Shown one piece after another: positions 1-11,389 of a stretch of DNA of 64,000 nt. The stretch comes from Corinectria fuckeliana. Lineage: Eukaryota; Ascomycota; Sordariomycetes; Hypocreales; Nectriaceae. The position numbers and the translations under genes were made by a program. Under the pieces are notes generated by a model, which made no database searches, was not told where the DNA came from, and was given only the letters and a program-made list of their open reading frames with translations. The first letter of the stretch is position 1, and the number at the start of each line of letters is the position of its first letter. The DNA lies in assembly GCA_019137255.1 (NCBI GenBank), contig WPDH01000045.1, positions 206,984 through 270,983 of the forward strand, read 5' to 3'.

Positions 1-144
1 CTCATCTTGTACTGCTCGCTGCTTCACCAAATCTTCCTTGGCAAGGCCTACGAGTTTCTCCCCTTGATGTTTACGAGCTCGTACTCGGCGATAGGGGTCG
101 TCGGTAGCTGGTTGGGATACATGGTGGTGTACTTTACTGCATAA
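1..144 (+). CDS. C-terminal end of a membrane protein (5' truncated by window edge)
   Basis: Frame 1 is open from the first base to a TAA at 142-144 and encodes 47 residues. The stretch is hydrophobic, aromatic-rich and ends in GYMVVYFTA, which looks like the last one or two membrane helices of a polytopic protein. The family cannot be named from this fragment. It is the only evidence of a gene running into the window from the left. Confidence 0.5.
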   Translation, partial: LILYCSLLHQIFLGKAYEFLPLMFTSSYSAIGVVGSWLGYMVVYFTA

Positions 145-2102
145 TGTTTCGTGCGATACCTAGACTGGTGGACGGTGTTTATATGGCCATCCCTCTAGCA
201 ATGATTGCGGCATTGCCGTGAGCGATACCCTGAAAAATAGATTTCTTTTGCGTCTCTGTGAAGAGTCAAATTTATCTGTCATCCCGCAGCAAATGAATCA
301 AATCGATTCGCCGTGGTTGATCATGGTGACTTGTGATTGCATGTCTTTCCTAACTGAATGCTTGGCTGGCACCTGATTCGTGAAGCCACTTTTGGGCACG
401 ACATCTGAGTCAGCGAGTCTAAATAGGGTAATTGTGGGGACAATTCCACGTGAGACGCAAGGCTGATGGTCTTTTTGGGGCTAACAACCTCAATCCAGGA
501 CATGGGTCTGCACCGTTGTCGAAGAACTTCATTTGAGACTCAGCGGCTTCTGGGGTGTATTTCGAGACCTAGAGCGTGCACCACGCATCGTTTGGAAGAG
601 GAAAAAGCGGCGGGAAAGGAAATATAGGGTGCACGTTGGGATACGGCATGCACGCCGAGAAGACGCGGCTGCATTGGATATTTACAGGATCCGCGACGGG
701 TTGATATCGCATGATTTCGGGGGACAGGGCTTTGTTGAGCTTGCTTTCAGGGCCCGCATATGGTTTCCGAACTATTGCAAACCCATTCGAACACTTAAAA
801 GCGCATGCCAGGTGTTGTGGGCGGACAGCACGACACGTCCGGGAACGCGGTCCCGGAGGAGGCGGTTTTGGCCAGCGGCCCACCTGGACAACGGGGCGCA
901 TTTGCGATTTACACGTGCATGGGGATATCTGGCCGAAGAATCAAGCAAAAATGATGCTTCGGGCAGCGTTGGAAGCGACGGGATGCGGCGAGCAGAATGA
1001 GCCCAAAAACGTGGGTGAACGGAGGGACTGGGTGGTGCTGGCAGCCGGGGAGAGTGGTCTGGCGGAGTGGAGGAGGGTGAGTGTTGCGAGGCGTTTGGTG
1101 GATGGCGGAGGAGGAGGGAAGCAAGGGAAGCGCCGCGCTGCCGGGGAAGGGGGGGCGGGGGTCGTGTCAGTGGGTGTTAGTGAGCTGTGGTGGTGCCGGC
1201 CGGGTTTTTTCGACCGGGGGTGCCCAATCTTTTGGGACCGTTCAACTGTGGCATTGGGGTTGAGGCTGGGTGTTAGATGCGCGACTGGGTAGCTGTTTTC
1301 CGTTTGTTTGACCTACTGATGCCACATGCTATCTCCCCGCTGCTCTTTGTCTATTGTTCGCTGTCTACCCGGGCGGGTGCCGTTCCGTGACGCTGGTGGG
1401 TGATCGATCCATCACTAGTTAGCGGTACCTGGCGCCCGACCCATGCGGCAATGGCATAGGTACATCGACAGTACCTGGCCCCTCAGAGACCATCGTACGG
1501 GAAAACAAGTATCTGTTCTGGTACCCCCTATCGCCCTTAAACCCCGGTTTTTTTCTCTGGTCTGCCTGCTACTGGCTCCCAGCGGTACTTTGCACTAACG
1601 CCAACCCACGTCTACCCTCGCTCCTGCTTTTCTTCCTCCCCCCCCGGGTGGTCCTCGCCGTTGCTCCCGTCGCGTCAGCCCGCTTCTTCTTCTTTCCCTC
1701 CTCCATCATCACTTTTTTCCTCTCCCGCGCCACCCCATTGCCGCCCTCGCACCGAGCATCGACAACCCACGCCGTGCCTGCTTTCACCGGGAAGCCGTTG
1801 CATCTTTCGCGTTGACTTCTTGTCGACCTCGCCGCGTGTAAGTCGCTCCGTCCAGCTCAACCGCCCAGCCCGCGACGGCAGACCCCCGATTCCCGCCCGC
1901 GCGTTAGGCCCGAGGCCGCTCCACGACGACCCATCTACGACGCCATCCCCCCAAACCCGCTCTCGTCCCCAAATACATTCTCGGAGCCGATGCTGCGACG
2001 TCGCTGCCGTCCTCAGATTCATTCTTGTTAGTGGGGGGAAAGGCTGCGGCCCAGCCTTGCAGACGTTTCTTTGACGGGGGCTCGCGAGCACTTCTTCCAA
2101 CC
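145..2102. other. Intergenic region and ITC1 upstream sequence
   Basis: No convincing gene. Short overlapping ORFs at 533-1290 lie on both strands and lack domain-like composition. From about 1620 to 1760 the plus strand is rich in C and T, a common promoter or 5' UTR feature of fungal housekeeping genes, and it leads toward the ITC1 start. Confidence 0.5.
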
Positions 2103-5100
2103 ATGGTATTGCTTTGATCCGCCACTGCTCTCGGTTCTAGAGCCATAGCTAAACCCCGTGTCCAGGTCCTTTTCAAGCGAAAACCGGTACAATTCCTGCC
2201 GCCGGTGGAAATCGAAGATGAGAACGCCGAGGTACGACCGTCGACTTTAGGAGGTCTGCGCAACGACTGATCAGTGATTCAGGTATGGCATATACCCCAG
2301 ACGGGGGAAATCTTCGTCGCGTATGAGGACTATTTGACTCGGTGAGTGCGGTTCTAGCTCCCCTAGGCTGATTTCTATGCTTACACTGTATCTAGCATGG
2401 AGTTTTATAAACAGGTACGAAACAGCTGGCTCCAAGCTCAACCCGTGTCCTCTTGCTTACTGAATCGATACAGCGTCGCTTCAACGACCAAATTACAGGG
2501 CACTCAGGTTTAACTTTCTTCGAGGCTTTTAAGAGCGAGGTTTGTCTTGTCGGTCGCCGCTCACATTCGCTCGCTCACCATCGGAAACAGCTTGCTGGAG
2601 GTAAAGAGGTTGAAGCCTCATTTCCCGAGGCTCTCAAGGGCCCCATTCTGCGCAAGGTCCAGTTCCAGACTGTCTCGCGCCTCGATAACCTCGTCGACCA
2701 GATTTACGAAGAGTTCAAGCACGACTACTACCCCGGCGAGGATGTGACTGTTACCATGAATGGCGGAGACCGAGTCCACGGCCTGGTCCGGGACAAGACT
2801 ACCTTTGGGGCAATGACCAACACCGATGGTAGCCATACGATGCGCATGACCCGATATCTAGTCAACCTCAAGGAATCGGGGACGGAGACTGTTGTGACGG
2901 ACGAACACATATGCCGCGATCGAGGCATCTTCACCAAGGCCATGCTGAGGTCCTTTATTAAGAAGACTGTCACTCGCGACGCGTGGAACGGCGCGCCTTG
3001 GTTGGTAAAGCACGAGTACGCCGACCAGTACCATATCGACACAAGGGTCCCGCCTCATCTCCGCTACGACACCAAGGTCCAGGAGCGCAAGCAGCTTCAG
3101 GCTCAGAAACGCGCAAGCCTTCCGCATGAATCCAACGGCCATAGCCCTGCCGGAGGACACAACTCGGGCCCGATGCGCCTCCCGGAACTGAAGCCAGCGC
3201 CCAAGGGCAAGTCGAAGCCTGGCCAGCCCGGGTCTGGCTCCAAGGCCCTCAAATGGCCCTCCAGTATGTCTGTCCACGGCAGCAATCCCTTCAGTTATCC
3301 GCCAAGCCACCATGACCAGGCGCCTCTCCAGCGCGAAATTACTCCGCCACCACCGCCACCTCCGCCTCCCAAGTATCCCATAGAGGATCTGCAGCTTGAA
3401 CCGCGGGACGACCGCATACGCCCGCCGCTGAAGTACATGTGCACCACCCCCCCCGTGCAGCTGGAGAATGGAGGTGCGGTCGACAACGACATTGATATGG
3501 ACTCTGTCGGTCCCCTGCTGGAGACCTGGGACACCCTCAACGTCTACTGTGAGGTTTTCAAGCTCGACTCTTTTACGTTTGACGACTTTGTGGAGACTAT
3601 GTGTGTCGCGTCAGAACAAGTTCCCGTTCAGCTCTTTGACGAGATTCACTGCTCTGTGCTCAAAATTCTGGTAGACTCTGAGGCCGACGGCGGTAAGGTG
3701 CGCATCACCCTGCCGGAGATTGAAGAAGACGACAGCGATGAGGACGGAGAGGACGGTGGCGAGGAGAACGAGGAAGCCACTCCCGAGCCCGAGCCAAAAC
3801 CGGTGGGACGTGCTACCAGGAGTAGCATGGCTAGACTAGAGGCTGAGAAACTGGCCGCCGAGATTGCCGCCGCCGAGGCGGAGGACGAAGCCGCAGCAGA
3901 GACGAAACACCGAGCCGAGGAGCTTCTCAAGGACTACGATTGGATTGAGCATCTACGAAAACGCGATTTCTCCAACGGAGGCTGGGAACGAATCATGGTT
4001 GGGTTGCTCCATCAGCTGTCCAAGAATGAGCGTCAACAAGAGGCCTGCGAGGAGCTTTTGTCCAAACTTGTCCCCGCTGAAATCGAGCCGACACAGGACA
4101 CGGTACGACAAGCATATGCCGAACTCAACGTCAACTTTCGTGTCAAAGCATTGCAGGTGATTTGCATGCTCACTACGGAGACGAAGGCCATTCGAGGCTT
4201 CATGGAGGACTGCAGTGAGACCATGACGCAGTATCGCAAGGAGAAGATCGACTGGCAACGTCAGCGAAAGCAGGGGTAAGTGATGTTTTACCTGTGACAA
4301 GTTGTGAATGGTGTTGACGGAACAATTTTAGCATTGAGGATCTCCGACAGATGAACGAACAACGAAAGATTCTCCTGCCCGACAACACGCCACCTTCGCC
4401 ATCACGGACTCCTGCCAAGGCCGAAGAGGATGTAAAGATGACTGACGTGGATGAGTCGCTCATGTCCAAAGACGAGAACGGCGAAGAGACCGAGGAGGAT
4501 GGTGCGGCGCGGAGAAAGCGGAGACGAGCACTATCCATCAAACAGAAGAAGCGCGAAGAGCAGCAAGCCCGGAAGGAGAAGGAGAAGGCGAAGGCCGAGA
4601 AGGTGCCCAAACCGCCGCCTCAGTCGAAGCAGTTCATCAAGCTGCTCAGGGATATCCAGAAGAAGGAAGACCTGATCAAGAAGTGCGAGGACGAAATTGC
4701 CATTCTCGACAACGATCTGCGCGAGGCCGACTGCCCCCGAACTCGAGTCATGGGCAAGGACAGGTTCTGGAACAGATATTACTGGTTCGAGCGGAATGGC
4801 ATGCCGTACGGCGGACTCCCAGGCAGCTCAACGGCCTCGGCGCAATACGCCAACGGTTGCATCTGGGTGCAAGGGCCTGATGATTTGGAGCGCGAGGGAT
4901 ATATCGACTTACCTTTGGATCTGCAGGATGAGTATAAGTCCCAGTTCAACATGACAGTTTCTGAGCGGAAATCGATGGAGGAGGGTAAAACAAGCGTCTA
5001 CAATGCGCGCCAGTGGGGATACATCTCGGAGCCGGAGCACGTGGATGAACTCATCAAGTGGTTGGACCCGCGCGGGTTCAACGAGCTCAAACTTCGCAAG

Positions 5101-5412
5101 GAGCTGCTCAACTACAAGGAAAAAATCGCCAAGCATATGGAGAACAGAAAGGCGTATCTCGCCGAGGGCGAAGAGCCCGATAGAAAGGAGGAGGCGAAGC
5201 GGACGAGCTCGCGAATCCGCGACAAGACACCGGAACCGCCCAATTACCGCTGCCTTCGGTGGGAGAACTTGTATGCGATGGCGGAAGAGGGACACCTTCA
5301 CAGCGAACCGCCGGCGCCTCCTAGGTCGAGGAAGCAGACCAAGAAGCGGGAGGCACTGAGCGACGCGGCAGCAGCACCGGCGGCGAAAACGCGACGACGC
5401 CGAGGTGGTTGA
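2103..5412 (+). CDS. ITC1: Itc1/ACF1-type subunit of the ISWI chromatin-remodelling complex
   Basis: Accessory subunit of ISW2-type remodelers that positions nucleosomes in the nucleus. Spliced model: 2103-2105, 2166-2231, 2283-2341, 2396-2414, 2474-4275 and 4332-5412, phases consistent. The N terminus (MVLFKRKPVQF, then VWHIPQTGE and FVAYEDYLTR) is a WAC domain. A DDT domain follows around VGPLLETWDTLNVYCEVFKLD, then acidic and coiled-coil stretches. The WHIM/WSD motif DRFWNRYYWFERNGMPYGGLPG lies in the last exon, and the C terminus is basic. The first coding exon is only the ATG, with GT of the intron directly after it. The start is supported by the conserved MVL(F/Y)KRKP beginning of the family. 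The match across the whole length makes the family call strong; membership of one particular ISWI complex is inference. Confidence 0.93.
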
Positions 5413-6110
5413 GTGGTCGAGGCGGTTGAAGAGGCCTGGGATGCACTGGAGGGAAGGTTGATGTATCCCGGCCAGGATGTTCATTTCAGGGACAGAAGAT
5501 GAGATGGCAAGATTTGGCATGTATGCATTGTGCTGGATATTTGGACCAGGAGGGAGGCTGGGTTTGGCGGAGGTTTGGGGGGGCTGAGTTGAAGCTAAAA
5601 GAACAGTACTTGGCGTTTTGGCCAGGCCAGGATAGGCTTCGGCGGCATTGGGAAGCATCGAATAGACTAGCTTATTAAGTTGACTCGTACGAATATGTAC
5701 TTGATTGGTATCAGAGATTACTATGTAGGAGACTCGGAAGATGATCACGCCAGACTTGCCTTATTAAGCTGAACACGCTAGCTTCGATAAGTGACGACTT
5801 GTGCTCCGACGAAAACGGCGGCACGGCCTAGTTTGGGCGAATGGCCGGCACCAATTCACGTGGTAGGTTAGAACGCCGGTAGATCGTGCTGAGATCTACA
5901 GTGCTACATAGTAGCTTACCTCGGCAGCTGGAGATGCCGATCGCCGATGGTACATCACTCGATCGGATGGTTGGTTGCACCGGACAATTAAGTTATGGGC
6001 TTTGACTTTGACGAGTACTTATAGAGCCTAGAGGATCCGTGGATCTGTCACTCAATTGACCTTGTTTCTCTTACATCATCAGACCACCGGCTTCAGAATA
6101 AATCGCAAAC
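5413..6110. other. Intergenic region between ITC1 and the GST gene
   Basis: Holds the ITC1 3' UTR and the GST promoter. The minus-strand ORF seen across 4909-5748 overlaps ITC1 exon 6 and has no family features. Nothing else is recognisable. Confidence 0.5.
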
Positions 6111-7020
6111 ATGGCCGATACCGCACTGCCCAAGATCAAGCTGCACTGGTACGTCATTGCACCCATCCAACAGGCCATCGGCATTAGGACTAACATTGAA
6201 AACCCGACAGGCTGGACCGCTCGCGCTCGCAGCGCATCGTCTGGCTGCTCGAGGAGCTCAAGCTGCCCTACGAGCTGGAGATCTACCACCGCAACAAGGA
6301 GACCAAGCTGGCGCCGCCGGAGCTCGAGAAGGTCCACCCGCTCGGCAAGTCGCCCGTCATCACCATCACGGCGCCCGGGGCCGACGAGCCCGTCGTGCTG
6401 GCCGAGAGCGGCTTCATCACGCAGTACCTCGTCGACAACACGCCCGAGGGCAGCCGGCTGGTGCCGCAGCGGTGGCGGGACGGGATGGAGGGCAAGCTCG
6501 GCGGGGAGACGGAGGCGTGGATGCGCTATCAGTATTATCTGCACTACGCCGAGGGGAGCTTCATGCCGGTGCTGGTCATTGCTCTCGTCATCAGCAGTGA
6601 GTTTTCCTTCCTCTTCCTCCGACCAATACCAAAAACATGCTCTAATTAATAGTGCTCAAATCCCCCGCGGTGCCCTTCTACATCCGGCCCATCTCCTCGC
6701 TGCTGGCTAACCGGGTCTTCTCGTCCTTCATCTTCCCCAACGCGCGGCGCAACCTGGCGCTGATCGAGACGCACCTGGGTAGCTCGGGCGGCGACTACCT
6801 GTGCGGCGCGAGCCTGACGGCGGCGGACATCCTGATGAGCTTCCCGCTGATCGCGGCGCAGCACCGCTTTGACGCCTTCGGGGCGTGGAACGGCGGGTCG
6901 TGGGCGAGCGAGTTCCCGCGCACGGCGGCGTACGTGGCGCGGCTGGAGGCCGAGGAGGGGTACAAGAAGAGTGCGGAGAAGATTAGAGAGATTGACGGGG
7001 AGTTTGAGGCGTCGGTTTAA
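6111..7020 (+). CDS. Glutathione S-transferase, Gtt1-like
   Basis: Cytosolic or membrane-associated GSH conjugation enzyme. Three exons (6111-6148, 6211-6596, 6653-7020) give 263 aa, normal for the family. The N-terminal thioredoxin fold starts LHWLDRSRSQRIVWLLEEL, with the Ser-rich catalytic segment SRSQR. It continues through HPLGKSPVI, the cis-Pro region, to ESGFITQYLVDN, the GSH gamma-glutamyl binding ES pair. The helical C-terminal domain carries LCGASLTAADILMSFPL, the usual N-capping/SxxD element. Resemblance to yeast Gtt1 is from the overall pattern; substrate is unknown. Confidence 0.9.
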
Positions 7021-7426
7021 GGGGGTTTATGAGAGATGTTCAAGATAATGGAGTGTGTTGTATGCGTGGTTGTATACTCAGCTCAGTCTCATGTCGCGCG
7101 GAGGGATGGCATCCTCGGTGAAATTAGAACATAAATGAAAATTCTATGGTACTTACACTAGATAAGGAAGATTCCGGTAACCGTGGATCAATCCAATTCA
7201 TTCTCAAATTTAATGGAGAGCGCATGCTATTTGGTTACTTCTCAATTGCTGATTTGCCTCACCGATTCTCACCGAACTTGCTTGGCTACTTGTGAGCCCC
7301 TATTGGCCACACACACCTCACATGTGGATCTCCAACGTCGACCTCGAAAATAGCTGCATCCTAGTAATAAAACACCTCTCAACATCGCCCCCTTCTCCCT
7401 CACACAACCCCCGCGGGCCAATCGCA
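7021..7426. other. Intergenic region
   Basis: Holds the GST 3' UTR and the 5' region of the PPR gene. The PPR reading frame stays open upstream to about 7292, but that part has no mitochondrial or repeat features. Nothing else is seen. Confidence 0.45.
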
Positions 7427-9937
7427 ATGTTCGCATCTCGGACAGTCTGTTCAAGATGCTCGTCGCAGTTGCGCTCAGTAGCTTCCCCGCGGCTGCGCAC
7501 GGCCGCTCGATTTGCGACTCTGGCCGACGCCCAAGATCTGCCTCAACCGCCGCGCAGCCATGAGCCCGAGGCCCCCCAGCACAGACGGCCCGGCGCCGCC
7601 AGGGGAAGGTCGAGAGCGGCGCAGGACTCGGCGCTGGCTCTGTTCAACGACGTCGTCAGGCCTGTCGCCGACGCCCCGTCCAGCCGGGATCTTGCGCAGC
7701 CCGTGCTGGGCGAGCTGGAGGCCGTTGCCAAGATCAACAAGCTGACGCAGAGAGGCCTGAGCCTGAAGGAGGAGTACAAGGTCTTCCGGAGGGAAATCTG
7801 GCCGTCCATCCGCGAGATGCGTGGCCAGGTCCCCAACCCCGTCTACCTCGCCGTCACCCTGCTCCTCGGCAAGTTTCGCAACCAGCTCGCCTGGGTCAGC
7901 ACCAACGCCGGCATCAGCGTGGAGATCTCCGAGATGTACGGCATCCTGGGCAAGTGGGATCCGGACATCCGGAACGACCTCGTCTTGAATTTGTGCTCCG
8001 TCCTCACCGAAGGTAAGAACCCGATGAGCGTGCGCTCGGCCCTGATGGAAGAGCTCGTCACCCTGTGGAAGCACATCTCCCAGCTGAAGCGCGCGGGCGA
8101 GGCGACCCAGGAGCCGCGGTTCGTCCTGTCTACGGCGCAGGATGTGCTCAAGGACTTGAACAAGCGGAACAGCAAGGTGCTGGCCGACCAGTTGCGCGCC
8201 CTCACCACGCGGCGGGCCTTTTCGTCCATCTTTCTGCTGTTCCCGCCTCCGCAGGCCGAGGCGATACTGCCTGGTCTTCTGGCGACGCTGGCTGTGCTGT
8301 CGGATGGGAGGTACTCGGGCTCGGCGTTGCAGACGGAAGCGGCGCCCCTGCTCAACCTCGTTCGATTGGTGGTCTCCAAGATTGGGGGACTGACGCAGGA
8401 CGATGTCATGGACATCTTCAAGAAAAAGAGTGACTTCCCCATGGCAAAGCAGATCAAGCTCCGGACGTACGTGGTCAGCCAACTGCCCTACATCACCAAG
8501 ATGCTCCTCTACCAGAGCGACAAGTGGCAGAACGGCCTGGACACGGCCATGGACCCGCAGACGGCGAAGAAGGCGGATTTGTCTACTTTCCACAGGCAGT
8601 TGCAGGTGGCTTACCGCTCACGCAACACGGGCGCGGTCCTCTCCATCTGGCAGAACCTCAAATCGAGCTTGCAGGACCACCCGAGGCTCAGACAGGCGAT
8701 CCGGGACGACCCGCACTTCCTCGACTACTGGATGTTCGTGTGGTGTGGCGTCCGCCGGGCGAACAGGGTCCAGGAGACGGTCGATCTGATGAAGGAGCTC
8801 GGGGTCCAGCCGACCATCAAGACGTACACGTCCATGCTGCACGGATGGAAGATGTGTAAGGATGTGAGCAAGATTGAGGCGCTGTGGAGCCAGCTCGCTG
8901 CGTCGGGGATGAAGCTCGACGTCATCATCTGGACAGAGCGCATCTCAGCCCTCATTGACGGAGGACGACCGGAGCTCGGCGTGAGGGCGCTGGGCGAGAT
9001 GGTGGCGCTGTGGAAGAAGGCCGTCAGGGAAGACCGCCAGGAAGAGGCTGTGCAACCAACCATCGCGGTTGTCAACGCCGCCTTCAAGGGCTTGATACGC
9101 CACGGAGATCCTCAGCAAGCCCACGAAGTGCTCACCTGGGCGGGTCGTGAGGGCTTCTTGCCTGATGTCCGGACGTACAACATCCTCATCCGCGAGAGCC
9201 TCCGCGGCGACAGCGCCGAAGACGCTCAGGACTTGCTGCGGGTCATGACGAACCAGGGCGTGCAGCCAGATTCAGCTACGTTTACGATTCTGCTGGAGAG
9301 CGTCATCAGCCGGATAGGAGACGACACTACCGTGGAGGAGCAGCTGCAGGCCGTCGAAGAAGTGTTTGCCGACATCGAGGAGGCCAACCTGAAGCCCAAC
9401 CAGGAGACGTACGGCAAGCTGCTCTACTCGGTGGCCAGCCTGCCCAACGTCTCCGAAGAGGCCATCGCCGCGGTGCAGAGCCACATGCGCGGCAACGGCT
9501 TGGCCGTGACGCCGCAAATGGTGACCATCCTCGTGGAGCGCGCCCTCGCGCGGGATCCCCCGGACATGGACGCCGTGAAGGAGCTCCTGCGCGAGCACAA
9601 GTTCAAGAACATCGAGCAGGGCGACCAGACGCTGTGGGAGCGCGTCATGAGCGCCTACGCCGTAGCGGGAGACCCGGCCAAGGCCATGGCCATCTTCGAC
9701 GACCTCGCCACCGCAGGGCGGCCCGTCACCTCGTTGCCGTGCTTGACGGACATGATCCGCGCCCTGCTGGACAAGGGGGACCAGCAGTCGGCGCTGCGAG
9801 TCGTGCAAGTCACTCTTGAGCACACGCTGCAGAAGGGGGAGGAGAACGAGCGGTACTGGAGGCATCACTTTTGGTACCTGGCTGCGGAGAACGGGCTGCT
9901 GCAAGGTTCCAAGGTGCCGTCAATGCTAAAGTCTTAA
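7427..9937 (+). CDS. Mitochondrial pentatricopeptide-repeat (PPR) protein
   Basis: Single exon, 836 aa. The ATG at 7427 gives a typical mitochondrial presequence (MFASRTVCSRCSSQLRSVAS, many Arg/Ser and no acids). The middle and C-terminal parts contain degenerate PPR helices, for example TYTSMLHGWKMCKDVSKIEAL (about residue 465), TYNILIRESLRGDSAEDAQDL and TFTILLESVI. PPR proteins bind organellar RNA and control its processing or translation, or assist respiratory-complex assembly. The architecture resembles fungal complex I assembly factor CIA84, but I could not verify that and leave the symbol empty. Confidence 0.8.
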   Translation: MFASRTVCSRCSSQLRSVASPRLRTAARFATLADAQDLPQPPRSHEPEAPQHRRPGAARGRSRAAQDSALALFNDVVRPVADAPSSRDLAQPVLGELEAVAKINKLTQRGLSLKEEYKVFRREIWPSIREMRGQVPNPVYLAVTLLLGKFRNQLAWVSTNAGISVEISEMYGILGKWDPDIRNDLVLNLCSVLTEGKNPMSVRSALMEELVTLWKHISQLKRAGEATQEPRFVLSTAQDVLKDLNKRNSKVLADQLRALTTRRAFSSIFLLFPPPQAEAILPGLLATLAVLSDGRYSGSALQTEAAPLLNLVRLVVSKIGGLTQDDVMDIFKKKSDFPMAKQIKLRTYVVSQLPYITKMLLYQSDKWQNGLDTAMDPQTAKKADLSTFHRQLQVAYRSRNTGAVLSIWQNLKSSLQDHPRLRQAIRDDPHFLDYWMFVWCGVRRANRVQETVDLMKELGVQPTIKTYTSMLHGWKMCKDVSKIEALWSQLAASGMKLDVIIWTERISALIDGGRPELGVRALGEMVALWKKAVREDRQEEAVQPTIAVVNAAFKGLIRHGDPQQAHEVLTWAGREGFLPDVRTYNILIRESLRGDSAEDAQDLLRVMTNQGVQPDSATFTILLESVISRIGDDTTVEEQLQAVEEVFADIEEANLKPNQETYGKLLYSVASLPNVSEEAIAAVQSHMRGNGLAVTPQMVTILVERALARDPPDMDAVKELLREHKFKNIEQGDQTLWERVMSAYAVAGDPAKAMAIFDDLATAGRPVTSLPCLTDMIRALLDKGDQQSALRVVQVTLEHTLQKGEENERYWRHHFWYLAAENGLLQGSKVPSMLKS

Positions 9938-10243
9938 AGGCACCTGATGCGAAATGATTTCTTTGCATTTTTCGATGCGGTTAGCGAGACCTGGATGGAC
10001 GTTGGATGGGAGAAAATGGCATGGGATCTGTACAAGAGGTGGAATTCCTCGCCGCATTGCGTTGTATTTCCATGTTATAGAATGCCTGTACACGGTACTA
10101 GTTATATAAAAAACACGACCAAAACATCACCACCCAAGCAAGGATGATTGTTTTTTCCAATCTGCGCCGCACGCCATGCCCCTCCGTCCGTTCCGCTGCA
10201 AAAGATCCTTCGCCAAAGCCCTCACATAATCCTTTCCGCTGTC
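9938..10243. other. Short convergent intergenic region
   Basis: About 300 bp hold the 3' UTRs of the PPR gene and the convergent Mis12 gene. An AT-rich stretch near 10078-10112 could host polyadenylation signals for either strand. No other feature. Confidence 0.45.
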
Positions 10244-11389
10244 CTAGGACGCGTCCATCGCCTCCCCATCCCCATCTCCGTTCGACGTCTGCGGCGGCGC
10301 CCCCTTGCCCAGCAAGGCCGCGACGTTCTCCAGGCCCTCGACTTCGCTGCGCGTCACCTTGCGGCCCTCGTCCTGCCACTCGCCGTCGCGCACCTCGCCC
10401 TGCGCGCCCAGCTCCAGGCCCCGCGAGTTCTCCAGGTACTTGCGTGACGCGGCCTCGACGTAGTCGACGCGGTCGCGGCGCCAGGTCCGCGGCGCGCTGC
10501 TGCTGCTGCTGTTGTTGTTGTCGTTGGTGGCGTTTTGGTCGTCGGCGGGGCCTAGGTCCGGTAGTAGCGTGCGCAGCGACGTGGACAGCGCGCGGAGGGC
10601 TTGCAGCTGCGAGATGGTGAACTCGGTCGTGGTGGCGATGGGCGTGGCGGCGCCGGCGTCTTCGAGGCCCGCGCGGTCGCGGAGGAAGCCGAACGGGCCG
10701 TTGCCGGCGGGGGCCGGGCCGGAGGCGGATGGTTCCTCGGCCTTGACGTCGGTGGGCAGGCCGAGGGAGGCGCGGAGCGTCGAGAGGAGGGCGTCGTTCC
10801 TGGCGCGCTCGGCCTCGAGGACCGAGTGCAGGCGCTGCGAGGCGTGCAGGCGGCGGCGCAGCTGGGTGACGGAGTCGGTAGTCGGGCGGTCGTTGCTGTT
10901 GCTGTTGTCGGCGGAGGCGGAGAAGTCGAGGCCCTCGTAGTGGGCGAGGCGCATAAAGGGCTGGTCGTCGGGGCGGACTTTGAGGATGTTGTTCATGGTG
11001 TAGAGCTCGAAGAGGTCGAAGTTCTTGTCGATGGCGGCGTTGAGGAGCGTCTCGAGCTGGTGGGTGCCGTTTTCGATTTCGACGCGGGCGGCCTCGTCCG
11101 GGGGGAGCGCGGCGGCGGCCGCGGCGGCATCTTTATGGTTGCTGGCTTTGAAGCCGAGGTTTTGCGGCGGGATGGATAGCAGCAGGCGTTCGACCGAGTC
11201 GAGGGCGCGGTCGGCGAGGACGTTGACGGTGTTGATGATGTCGTCGAGGAGGGACTGCGGCGGGGTGTTGTTAGTTGGAAAGAGGAAGAGGGGGAGAGGG
11301 AGGGGGAGGGGATAAGGGGGACGCACGACGGGCGGGTAGCCGAAGTGCTCGGTGAGCAGCTCGTAGTCAAAGGCTTGTGGATCTGCCAT
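10244..11389 (-). CDS. MIS12: Kinetochore protein Mis12/Mtw1
   Basis: Subunit of the MIND/Mis12 complex that links centromeric chromatin to the outer kinetochore. Two exons (11327-11389 and 10244-11254) flank a 72-nt in-frame intron (11255-11326). The acceptor reads CCGCAG and removal joins GYPPV to SLLDD. The protein is 357 aa. The family signature is at the N terminus: YELLTEHFGYPP, then SLLDDIINTVN and DRALDSVERLLL. A coiled-coil middle follows (QLRRRLHASQRLHSVLEAERARNDAL without the junction), with poly-Ala and Ser/Asn low-complexity inserts. Because the intron is a multiple of three and free of stops, automated annotation may retain it and add 24 Pro/Leu-rich residues. Confidence 0.9.
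   Translation of the reverse strand: MADPQAFDYELLTEHFGYPPVVRPPYPLPLPLPLFLFPTNNTPPQSLLDDIINTVNVLADRALDSVERLLLSIPPQNLGFKASNHKDAAAAAAALPPDEAARVEIENGTHQLETLLNAAIDKNFDLFELYTMNNILKVRPDDQPFMRLAHYEGLDFSASADNSNSNDRPTTDSVTQLRRRLHASQRLHSVLEAERARNDALLSTLRASLGLPTDVKAEEPSASGPAPAGNGPFGFLRDRAGLEDAGAATPIATTTEFTISQLQALRALSTSLRTLLPDLGPADDQNATNDNNNSSSSSAPRTWRRDRVDYVEAASRKYLENSRGLELGAQGEVRDGEWQDEGRKVTRSEVEGLENVAALLGKGAPPQTSNGDGDGEAMDAS

Noticed and set aside
533..1292. Overlapping ORFs of 110-193 codons
   Set aside because: Open on both strands in the same GC-rich stretch, no domain, low-complexity Gly/Arg, no introns or leader.
11255..11326. Insertion of 24 Pro/Leu-rich residues in Mis12
   Set aside because: Explained as a 72-nt in-frame intron with GTGCGT donor and CCGCAG acceptor.
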